Source of the DNA: UBA1941 sp046329575
GTDB taxonomy: Bacteria; Bacteroidota; Bacteroidia; Chitinophagales; LD1
NCBI GenBank assembly: GCA_046329575.1
Contig: JAXLUJ010000010.1
Location: forward strand, 1 to 64,000
Direction of reading: 5' to 3'
DNA length: 64,000 bases
This document shows, piece by piece, positions 26,180-33,519 of this stretch. A model generated the notes under the pieces. That model saw only the letters and a program-made list of their open reading frames with translations, ran no database searches and was not told the DNA's origin. The position numbers were made by a program, and so were the translations under genes. The first letter of the stretch is position 1; every line of letters begins with the position of its first letter.

Positions 26180-26887
26180 CTATTGATGCAGCATCTGAAA
26201 AACCGCTTCGTCGTTTAAATCACGGTTGGGCAATAAACACAATTTCTTATCGTTCTGAACTAACAATATGTGCGTAGCCACCTGAAGCACATCGTGAACA
26301 TCGTGTGTGGAGCAAATAACTAACTTTCCCTGATCAGCCTCCTTTCTAAGAATTGAAAAAATCTGCTTTCTATTTCGGAAATCAAGAAAGGCGGTTGGTT
26401 CATCTAACAACAACAAAACGGTATCCTGAATCAGTGCCCGTGCGATCAGAACTTTCTGCCGTTCACCATCACTAAGATTAAAAATACGTTTCTCTAAAAA
26501 TTTGCGAATGTTTAACCGGTTCACTACTGATTCGATAACTGCGGCATCGGTTGCAGTTAATTTACCAAAGTGGCCGGAGTACGGACTACGCCCTAACATC
26601 AAAACTTCCTGAACCGAAATGGTGGCGTCAAATTCGCGATGTGGTAAAACCACAGCCACCTTTTTGGCTCGTTTTTCTAAACCCATTTTGGGCACACTTT
26701 CATTTTGCAAGAACACTTCACCGGCAACAGGTGGTAATAGTCCTGCAATGGTCTTTAGTAAGGTTGATTTTCCCACTCCGTTTTCGCCAATAACCGCAAT
26801 GAACTGTCCGGCAACAGCTTCAAAATTGCCGGAGTCGATTACGATATTTTTTCCATAACCAACTGATAGATTTTTTATTTGCAGCAT
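26180..26887 (-). CDS. btuD: Cobalamin/iron-type ABC transporter ATP-binding protein
   Basis: The ATG at 26887 gives 235 residues and shares its A with the TGA of the permease gene (TGATG). A TTG at 26917 would extend into that gene. Walker A is GENGVGKST (residues 34-42), the signature LSDGERQKV, Walker B LLLLDEPTAFLD, and the switch His is in STHDVHDV. It belongs to the FecE/BtuD/HmuV group. Cobalamin specificity is inferred from the operon: a cobalamin riboswitch heads the transcript and BtuB/BtuG-like genes lie upstream. It is the last gene of the operon. Confidence 0.9.
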   Translation of the reverse strand: MLQIKNLSVGYGKNIVIDSGNFEAVAGQFIAVIGENGVGKSTLLKTIAGLLPPVAGEVFLQNESVPKMGLEKRAKKVAVVLPHREFDATISVQEVLMLGRSPYSGHFGKLTATDAAVIESVVNRLNIRKFLEKRIFNLSDGERQKVLIARALIQDTVLLLLDEPTAFLDFRNRKQIFSILRKEADQGKLVICSTHDVHDVLQVATHILLVQNDKKLCLLPNRDLNDEAVFQMLHQ

Positions 26888-27879
26888 CAGTGGGTTTTCA
26901 TTTTTAGTAATAGCCAAATCACAAAAGGCGCGCCGATGAGCGAAGTAATCGCATTCAGCGGAATCAGTATTCCGAATACAGGGATGTGTGAAAGCAGATT
27001 ACAAAACCCGCATATCAGTGCTCCGAAGAGCAGGGTAACCGGCATCAATTTATAGTGATCAGACGATCCCGTAAAAATCCTGGCAGCGTGAGGAACCGCT
27101 AATCCCAGAAAGGCGATGGGTCCGCAAAAAGCGGTTACCGTTCCAGCCAGTAAACAAGTGCACCAGGTCACCCATTTTCTAGTTCGTATTACATCAACGC
27201 CGCTGCTTGCTGCGTAATCATCGCCAAGCGCCATTACGTTCAAAGGTTTAATAAACCAGGCGGAAGCGAGCAGCGCAACGGCCACAACACTAATCAATAT
27301 GGGAAGTTTCTGCAAGGTAACGCCCTGAAGATTTCCAAACGACCAGAACAGGAAGCGGCGCAAACCGGAATCGGTGAGATGACTTTCAATGATTTCTACA
27401 ATAGCGCCGCACATTCCTGTAAGCAGCAGTCCGATAACCAATAACGTAGCTGTTCCCTTATGCCGTGAAACCATCACCAGAACAATCGAAAACAAGGCGA
27501 ATGCTCCTGTTGCTGCTGCTACGGTAATGCTTAAATCATTAATCCACGAAACGGCAAACACTGCGTTCAACAGTACAAATACCGCAACGCCTAATTGAGC
27601 GCCAGAGCTGATTCCCAAAACGTATGGCCCGGCAACCGGATTGCGAAAAAGCGTTTGCATTTGCAGACCGCTTACAGCTAAAGCGCTACCGGCTACCAAA
27701 GCCGTAACGGCTGCGGGAAAACGACTTTGCCATAAAATTATGGAAGCCGTATCATCAGATTGTGGAGAAAGCAGAACTGCAGGAGATATGGCTACGTTTC
27801 CGGTAAACAATTGCAACAGGAAAAGTAACCCATTCAAAAAGATCAGCACCAACACCAAAACGCTAAATCGAAGTTTCAT
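26887..27879 (-). CDS. btuC: FecCD-family ABC permease, probable cobalamin permease
   Basis: A 330-residue permease with about ten membrane helices. The family motifs are seen: RFPAAVTALVAGSALAVSGLQMQTLFRNPVAGPYVLGISSGAQLG, GCSAtype turn DYAASSGVD, and GPIAFLGLAVPHAARIFTG. The ATG at 27879 overlaps the TGA of btuF (ATGA, 4 bases), and its own stop overlaps the btuD start. The same family moves siderophores, heme and B12; B12 is chosen here because of the riboswitch and receptor genes. Confidence 0.92.
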   Translation of the reverse strand: MKLRFSVLVLVLIFLNGLLFLLQLFTGNVAISPAVLLSPQSDDTASIILWQSRFPAAVTALVAGSALAVSGLQMQTLFRNPVAGPYVLGISSGAQLGVAVFVLLNAVFAVSWINDLSITVAAATGAFALFSIVLVMVSRHKGTATLLVIGLLLTGMCGAIVEIIESHLTDSGLRRFLFWSFGNLQGVTLQKLPILISVVAVALLASAWFIKPLNVMALGDDYAASSGVDVIRTRKWVTWCTCLLAGTVTAFCGPIAFLGLAVPHAARIFTGSSDHYKLMPVTLLFGALICGFCNLLSHIPVFGILIPLNAITSLIGAPFVIWLLLKMKTH

Positions 27880-29021
27880 GAGTGGAGTTGCCGGTAATAA
27901 AGCAAGGAATCACTTCCGCCTGCTTTTCGATGAAAAATAAGGTATAAATCATGTAAAAACAGATGCGGCAGAAATGCTCCTTTTTCCCACCAGTCATTCC
28001 CTCCTGATGGATTGGAGCGTTTATTTCCGCAATAAACGGATTCTGTTTTTACTGCCTGAAACAACGAAAATCGCGAGTCATGCGCCAACAATTCGCTCAT
28101 CTTTCGTTCTCCGGAAGTATGCAGCCAGAAATCGGCCTTTCCGCATTTCGAATAAACCGTTTCAAACGACAGGCTTAGGTTCAATCCGTTATTCGGAATT
28201 TCATTTTTAAAAACATACGAAGCTCCGGCGTCAGCTACTAAATTAGCCATGTAGTTGGCTCCGCTGGGCATGTACCAAATGCCGTTGTACGGCGTATTAA
28301 AGAATACTGTGGGACGTTCAGGACATTGGTTAGCCTGTGATTTACAACTGAGGTAGGCTTCTTTTACTTCTTGAAATACGGAATCACTTTGATCTTCTTC
28401 GTTCACAAAAAAGGCGAAGAACCTAATCCATTCGGCTCTAGCCAATGGCTGTTGCTCAAAGTAATCGCGGCTGGCCACCACATTTAGTTTCAGCGTTCGC
28501 AGTTTGCCGGAAATTTCAGCGTTTTCTTCACCATCACAGAAAACCACCTCCGGTTGAATTGCCGCGATTTTTTCATAAAGAGGATTGTAGTCTTTGCCGA
28601 TAGTTTGCGTATATCCCTCACTAATTTGTAATTGCATCAGGCTGTCGTACACTAATTCGGCATTGGCTACACCACGAATTTTTTTCCTGCAATTCAATAA
28701 GCTCAGCGCCGCCACATGTGTAGTGGAAAAGCAAACTACCTGTTTCACTTCGGGTATAAAAACAACATCGCTAAACACTTTTCGCATGGCTTCTTCGTTA
28801 CCACAACCATATCTACCGGCTAAAGTGGAGTCGTTGTGATACACTTCAGCGATCTTGAACGTTTCGAAATACAACAACCGATACCCTTTTGAAAATTCGG
28901 GCACTATCACCCGAACGGGAGCTACATTCACTGCAGACCGCTTAGTTGAACCTTTACAACTTGTAAGCAGAACTACCAACATTACTACTGCCATACGATA
29001 TGTAAGAACGAATGATTGCAT
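27876..29021 (-). CDS. btuF: ABC substrate-binding lipoprotein, probable BtuF
   Basis: A 381-residue periplasmic binding protein. It has an N-terminal signal with lipobox VVLLTSC (Cys near residue 22), so it is anchored to a membrane. The start at 29021 could instead be the second ATG nine codons later. The two-lobe helical-backbone fold is suggested by VVCFSTTHVAALSLLN, RGVANAELVYD, IAAIQPEVVFCDG and NYMANLVADAGASYVF. Its C-terminal SGGNDWWEKGAFLPHLFLHDLYLIF is typical of Bacteroidetes cobalamin/iron binding proteins. It starts five bases after btuG. Confidence 0.87.
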   Translation of the reverse strand: MQSFVLTYRMAVVMLVVLLTSCKGSTKRSAVNVAPVRVIVPEFSKGYRLLYFETFKIAEVYHNDSTLAGRYGCGNEEAMRKVFSDVVFIPEVKQVVCFSTTHVAALSLLNCRKKIRGVANAELVYDSLMQLQISEGYTQTIGKDYNPLYEKIAAIQPEVVFCDGEENAEISGKLRTLKLNVVASRDYFEQQPLARAEWIRFFAFFVNEEDQSDSVFQEVKEAYLSCKSQANQCPERPTVFFNTPYNGIWYMPSGANYMANLVADAGASYVFKNEIPNNGLNLSLSFETVYSKCGKADFWLHTSGERKMSELLAHDSRFSLFQAVKTESVYCGNKRSNPSGGNDWWEKGAFLPHLFLHDLYLIFHRKAGGSDSLLYYRQLHS

Positions 29022-29026
29022 GCTCG

Positions 29027-30055
29027 CTATTGCTTAAAAACGAAACCGTTGGAATTAATTCCGGCGGTGAATGAGGTTAACAGCTTTCCGGTGCTATCGT
29101 AACGGAAAATATGCGAAGCCTGTACATAATCTATAGCATCACTTACATATACATCACCATTACTTTTGTTTACATTCAAACCATACCATTCATTGCCATG
29201 ACCCTCTACAAATTGTTGGATGGACTTTGAATTTTTAAGAATGCGATAAACGGACCCGCTGGCAAAGAACAAATCGCCATTGGCGTTGATATCCAGGAAT
29301 CGTGGATTCGGAATTGCCGGTAATAATATGCTATCCACGATGGAAGCGCTGGAAGTGTTTAGCTGGTAAATCACTGCATTACCTGAAACTGCTTCGCAGC
29401 AAATGTAGAGCCGGTGCTCCTTTTCATCAACCGCCAAACCCGTAGGATCGCTGTTCAACGAAATGGTTTTGTTGATGGTATTACTTCCCGGATCAAGCAC
29501 TAATAGCGCTGCGGCTTTGGGGCCTCCGGGCTTTTGACGCTGCGCCACAAATACTTTTCCATCAAGAGGGTATAATTGTTCCGTCCAACCCGAAACGGCA
29601 ATACTCCCCGATATTATTTTGTTATTTAAGTCGGCAATCCAGATTTTATTGGCATACAGTTCCGTTACGTACGCTTTTTGATTACCTACAATTTGCATAA
29701 ACCGCGGCGAACCGCCAGGTATAGTGATGTCATATTTTTTCTGAAATGCCTGATTGCTGTTCAAAACGGTAATTTTGGATGAATTGTTGAGTACTACAAA
29801 CAGCGTAGAATCGACGGGCAGCATACTTTGGCCCACATCACCCAATTGAAAGTGATTAGTTTGATAGAAAACATCATTGCTTACCGAATTAGTTTTGGGG
29901 TCAAACACAGATAGCGAAGTGTTGCCAATTTGAAAATTGCCTTCATTCAGAATGTAAACGGTTTGTTCAGATGAAACAATAACAGATTGCTCTTTTTTGC
30001 AGGCAGAAAGCAGGAATCCAAGCAGGAAAAAAAGACATGATACTATTGTTTTCAT
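29027..30055 (-). CDS. btuG: BtuG-like surface beta-propeller lipoprotein (DUF5074/YncE type)
   Basis: A 342-residue lipoprotein (FLLSAC lipobox, Cys19) made of repeated blades: TVYILNEGNFQIGNTSLSVFD, QTNHFQLGDVGQSM, NQKAYVTELYANKIWIADL, KVFVAQRQKPGG and DPTGLAVDEKEHRLYICC. The pattern is a seven-bladed propeller of the DUF5074 group. In gut Bacteroides a protein of this type, BtuG, sits on the cell surface, binds cobalamin very tightly and pairs with BtuB. Here its ATG overlaps the btuB stop by four bases (ATGA), which supports the same pairing. Function is by homology and context. Confidence 0.85.
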   Translation of the reverse strand: MKTIVSCLFFLLGFLLSACKKEQSVIVSSEQTVYILNEGNFQIGNTSLSVFDPKTNSVSNDVFYQTNHFQLGDVGQSMLPVDSTLFVVLNNSSKITVLNSNQAFQKKYDITIPGGSPRFMQIVGNQKAYVTELYANKIWIADLNNKIISGSIAVSGWTEQLYPLDGKVFVAQRQKPGGPKAAALLVLDPGSNTINKTISLNSDPTGLAVDEKEHRLYICCEAVSGNAVIYQLNTSSASIVDSILLPAIPNPRFLDINANGDLFFASGSVYRILKNSKSIQQFVEGHGNEWYGLNVNKSNGDVYVSDAIDYVQASHIFRYDSTGKLLTSFTAGINSNGFVFKQ

Positions 30056-31932
30056 CGCGCTAAATTGAATTGTAAGGTGCCTTCGAAACCCCTGCCCGGC
30101 ATAGGGTACAAGGCTACCAATTGATAGTGGGTATCCAGCACATTATTTACCCGGAATGACAGTCGCAATTGCCCGGCTGCAAACCGAAACGTTTTGCCCG
30201 CTTCTAAATGCAACAGATAAAAGCCTGGAAGTGAAGCGGCATTGTCGGTACTAGTAAACTGCTCACCGGTATAACTTTGAACGGTTTTGAAATAGAACAA
30301 CCGATAGGAGAGTTGCATACTATGATTAAGCAAATGCATAGGCACATAAATCAATTGCTTGCCCGCCGATTGGTCGCCAGAATTCATTCGATTCATATTC
30401 TCGGCTCTGGTGTAGCTGTAATTCCCCACAGCCTCAAAAGCCCATCCTTTTGTGGTGGCGGCATGCTGAGTTTGGTACTTCAGGAGCACGTTCACGTTTC
30501 GGTTAAAAACTTTTCGAAGATTTTCCGGTGTCCATAATCCGGTGGTATTAGGATGCCATAAAATCCAGTCGGTTACATAAGCATAGTTGTTCTGTACTTT
30601 GATTAAAAAAACGTTCTTAAACTTTAGCGCCACTTGAATACCGGCATTCCATGCCTTTTCGGTTTTCAGGTTTGGATTTCCGCCCTCTGCCCAATACAAA
30701 TCGTTAAACGATGGCAAACGATAGTTGCGTGCGGCGGAAACTTGAACCTGAAAGGCACAACCGCTTTTGTGTACGGTATTCCACCGCCAGAGCAATGAAG
30801 GAGTAGTGGGCAAGGCAACGCCGCCGTTTAAATCCTGCGCTACACCGGCTTGCAACTCCATGTTTCTGAAAAAACGATAAACAGCACTAATTTGCAGACC
30901 ATATAAATGGCGCTGATGAAGCGATGTAAAGCCCGAGGATTGTGCTTTTTCAAAATCATAATGAAGCTCACCTTTTAAAGTGATGGACTTAAGCAAAAAA
31001 TGCAGTTGCATTTGATTTCGTATCACTGCTGTTTTTAACCGGCTGTCAATCCCCGCATGCCAATCGGTGTATCGATATTGGTCCTGAAGACAGGCAGTGC
31101 TGATAGTATAGTGCCAAAGTTTTTGGCTACCGGTTAGTCGTATCATCGAGCGATAGGAAGCATCGTATTGTTGCTGGGTAGAAAAATTTCCGGTTAAGGA
31201 TGGAATTTCTCTGGCACCTTGTGTGATCCACACATTGGCCGAAAGTTCTGCTTTGGGATGAATGGTAAATAGAAGTTCCTGCATGAACGACCATTGCGTG
31301 GTAGCGGCATGTGTTTGAACTTTCCAGTTGTCGGCAAATGGATCGCGATACCGGAAATTATTTTTTGAAGAACTGAAGGAAAGCGAAGTTCTTCCCCAAA
31401 AGAATTTTTGATGATAGGCGGTTCTCCCTAAAAGTTCGGCATTGCCAAAACTTCCGGCTCGTGCCAGTATGGTGCTTTCGAAATCAGAATTGCGTTTAAG
31501 ATAATTGTTCAGCGCCAGCGCCCCGCCAATACCCGCCCCTTCGCCGGGTTGTTTTTGGGTGATGGCGTCCGTGATGCCAAGAGTAAAAAGAGAGAGGTCG
31601 CTTTGACCGGTGGCCACGGAGTTCAACTTTATGCCTTCCCACAAAATTATAGTTTGCGAGGCCGAAGCGCCGTTCATAGCAACCGAGCTTAATTGACCAC
31701 TTCCGTAGTTTTTTAGATGAATGCCGGGTAATTCGCTCATGGTTTCTGAAAAACGTTTTCCGGAGCGGCTCTGGAGGTCCAATGCATCGCTAGAAACCGG
31801 TAGTATCATGCCTTTTATGGCCGATGGCTTATCGCGTAATGCCGTCACTTCCGATTCACCGGCATATACCGTATCGCGTTGCGCCCAAATCAACTGGGGT
31901 ACTAAAAGCAGCCAAAGCCAGAAACGATTCAT
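30052..31932 (-). CDS. btuB: TonB-dependent receptor, BtuB-like cobalamin receptor
   Basis: A 626-residue outer-membrane receptor with signal peptide (LWLLLVPQLIWAQ). It lacks the N-terminal CarboxypepD_reg domain of SusC-type receptors, which fits the compact BtuB size. The plug has GKRFSETMSELPGIHLKNYGSG, QTIILWEGIKLNS and GAGIGGALAL. The barrel has RNYRLPSFNDLYWAEGGNPNLKTEKAWN, the conserved turn of vitamin/siderophore receptors, and ends with GTLQFNLAR. It starts one base after the DUF4465 gene and overlaps btuG. Cobalamin as ligand is inferred from the riboswitch-controlled operon. Confidence 0.88.
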   Translation of the reverse strand: MNRFWLWLLLVPQLIWAQRDTVYAGESEVTALRDKPSAIKGMILPVSSDALDLQSRSGKRFSETMSELPGIHLKNYGSGQLSSVAMNGASASQTIILWEGIKLNSVATGQSDLSLFTLGITDAITQKQPGEGAGIGGALALNNYLKRNSDFESTILARAGSFGNAELLGRTAYHQKFFWGRTSLSFSSSKNNFRYRDPFADNWKVQTHAATTQWSFMQELLFTIHPKAELSANVWITQGAREIPSLTGNFSTQQQYDASYRSMIRLTGSQKLWHYTISTACLQDQYRYTDWHAGIDSRLKTAVIRNQMQLHFLLKSITLKGELHYDFEKAQSSGFTSLHQRHLYGLQISAVYRFFRNMELQAGVAQDLNGGVALPTTPSLLWRWNTVHKSGCAFQVQVSAARNYRLPSFNDLYWAEGGNPNLKTEKAWNAGIQVALKFKNVFLIKVQNNYAYVTDWILWHPNTTGLWTPENLRKVFNRNVNVLLKYQTQHAATTKGWAFEAVGNYSYTRAENMNRMNSGDQSAGKQLIYVPMHLLNHSMQLSYRLFYFKTVQSYTGEQFTSTDNAASLPGFYLLHLEAGKTFRFAAGQLRLSFRVNNVLDTHYQLVALYPMPGRGFEGTLQFNLAR

Positions 31933-31933
31933 C

Positions 31934-33166
31934 TTATTGCTTAGCTGTGATTTTCCGAATCACCTGGTTTGAAGTGCGCACTTCCAGAATATAGGTGCCT
32001 GCAGGAATAGAAGAAACATCGCAATCCACAACGTTGGCATTGGTTTCGAATGCAACACACTTTCTTCCATGAACATCGTATAAAACAATATCGCGTATCG
32101 GAAGATTTGCCTGAATAGCAATTCGATTGTTAAACGGATTGGGTGACAACTGCATCTGGTCGGTTTCCATATAATCAATGCCATTGGCGGTAATACCGCG
32201 AACGTCAGCAATTAGCATTGCCGTGTCGCAACTGCCGTTTTCGCATAAGCTGTACCAAACCGTATCGATTCCGATAAGCCCCAAAGCGGGCGTGTAGATT
32301 ATCTGATTGGAATCAACAGTTGCTGATGCCCCAAATAGTTGCGGTCCGCGAACAATAGCAATAGCTACTGAATCGATTGTTTCGAAAGTATCATTGCTCA
32401 GCACGTTTACTGTGCGGGGCTGATTATAGGGTGTGATAATGCTGTCGTTCAAGGCAACTACTTGAGGGGAAACACCATCTGTGGTAATGAAATTATCGAG
32501 AGCGAAATATGCCGGTGTATTCATTCCAAAACCACCCGCAGTATCAGTAGAGTTCAATTCGAAGAACAAACTGTCTACATCTCCAAGTGTTTGAAGGTTG
32601 AGCCATTGCCAGTTGTTAATGATGTAGTCATTGGCATTATTGGCATCTCGGAAATCGGCCAGAAAGAAATCTACTTGTTGTGGTTTGATGGTATCCCGAA
32701 GCCAGGCTTTTACAGTAAGGCGAAACCAATCTGGATCATTACCTGATACACCGCCGAACTTTTTGGCAAAAGCATCGCCATTCTTCATACTTAGATAGGC
32801 GAAAGTGGTATTTGTAACGTAACAGCCTTTTACGGTATGACCTTCGGCGCCACCAAAAAGGCGGATCACCGCATCGCCATAAGTATTACAGATGCCGTAG
32901 GCATTGCTGCCATTTACACCACGCGCGGTTTTTGAGCTGAACTGATTAGCCGCTCCGGCCGTTACCGAATCGCGTTTTGTACTCACAGCGAAGCCGCTAA
33001 AAAATCCGCCGCTATATACATTTTTAAATTGCGCATGGCCACTATTGAAAACCGAACGCTCTGCGAATGTGTCGAGGGCTAAACCGAGATCATCGAAAGT
33101 AGCCGTAGTTTGGGCGTAGATCGAAAAATTGCCAAGCAAGGCAAGAAGCAGGATTATTTTGCGCAT
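31934..33166 (-). CDS. T9SS-exported DUF4465 protein, probable BtuH-like B12-binding surface protein
   Basis: A 410-residue protein with signal peptide (LLLALLGNFSIYAQ). Residues about 22-225 match DUF4465 closely: SGGFFSGFAVSTKRDS, YVTNTTFAYLSMKNGDAF, KKFGGVSGNDPDWF, VDFFLADFRDANNANDYI and GFGMNTPAYFALDNF. An Ig-like domain follows (VNVLSNDTFETIDS, residues about 230-320). A C-terminal T9SS type A domain (LSPNPFNNRIAI to VIRKITAKQ) ends the protein. It is the first gene after the cobalamin riboswitch. DUF4465 proteins in Bacteroides B12 loci are, as I recall, the BtuH class; those are lipoproteins, whereas this one is T9SS cargo. B12 binding is inference. Confidence 0.82.
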   Translation of the reverse strand: MRKIILLLALLGNFSIYAQTTATFDDLGLALDTFAERSVFNSGHAQFKNVYSGGFFSGFAVSTKRDSVTAGAANQFSSKTARGVNGSNAYGICNTYGDAVIRLFGGAEGHTVKGCYVTNTTFAYLSMKNGDAFAKKFGGVSGNDPDWFRLTVKAWLRDTIKPQQVDFFLADFRDANNANDYIINNWQWLNLQTLGDVDSLFFELNSTDTAGGFGMNTPAYFALDNFITTDGVSPQVVALNDSIITPYNQPRTVNVLSNDTFETIDSVAIAIVRGPQLFGASATVDSNQIIYTPALGLIGIDTVWYSLCENGSCDTAMLIADVRGITANGIDYMETDQMQLSPNPFNNRIAIQANLPIRDIVLYDVHGRKCVAFETNANVVDCDVSSIPAGTYILEVRTSNQVIRKITAKQ

Positions 33167-33278
33167 AAAGTTTAATGTTTCAGATAGAAACTGTTTTAAA
33201 GCGCCTGCGGAAAAAAAAGAAAGGAAACACCGGTTTCATTTCGCAGCTTTTTTTCCCGAAAGCTTGAAAAAAATATTG

Positions 33279-33452
33279 CCGGCGGCAGGTCTTCTGACTT
33301 ACTCCGCTTTTGCCGCCTTCCCGTATCAAACAGTGGCATAGATGACAAAAGCACCATGGAGCTTACAGCAGCGGGAACTGTTCACGATTTACACGTGATT
33401 CCCTTTTAATCCCGATAACTTGCGTTATCAGGAACCGTTAGCAACGCAAAGA
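33279..33452 (-). ncRNA. Cobalamin (AdoCbl) riboswitch
   Basis: Read on the minus strand, the leader starts with TTGCGTT..AACGCAA (33449 to 33419), which can pair. Then come GGTTCC, GATTAAAAGGGAA, a stem with GTGTAAATCGTGAA, and TTCCCGCTGCTGTAAGC, corresponding to the conserved CCCGCCACTGT segment. It ends in the B12 box GTAAGTCAGAAGACCTGCC (33284-33302). These are the hallmark elements of the class. It lies 113 bases upstream of the DUF4465 start and should switch the six-gene B12 operon off when cobalamin is plentiful. The downstream expression platform (terminator or start-masking) could not be decided. Confidence 0.93.
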
Positions 33453-33481
33453 AAAGATTTTTCCTAAAATGGTTTCGAAAA

Positions 33482-33512
33482 TTTGAAAGCCAAAACGCTT
33501 GACCTATCTTAG
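33482..33512 (+). promoter_or_regulatory. Promoter of the Calx-beta gene (TTTG-N19-TATCTTAG)
   Basis: TTTG (33482-33485), 19 bases, TATCTTAG (33505-33512), then seven bases to the ATG. It lies just upstream of the divergent riboswitch, so the two transcripts start within one short region. Confidence 0.5.
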
Positions 33513-33519
33513 CTGCAAG

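Noticed and set aside
26887..33166. Reading the operon as a siderophore or heme uptake locus
   Set aside because: FecCD/FecE families alone allow this, but the cobalamin riboswitch with a clear B12 box and the BtuG- and DUF4465-type genes point to cobalamin.
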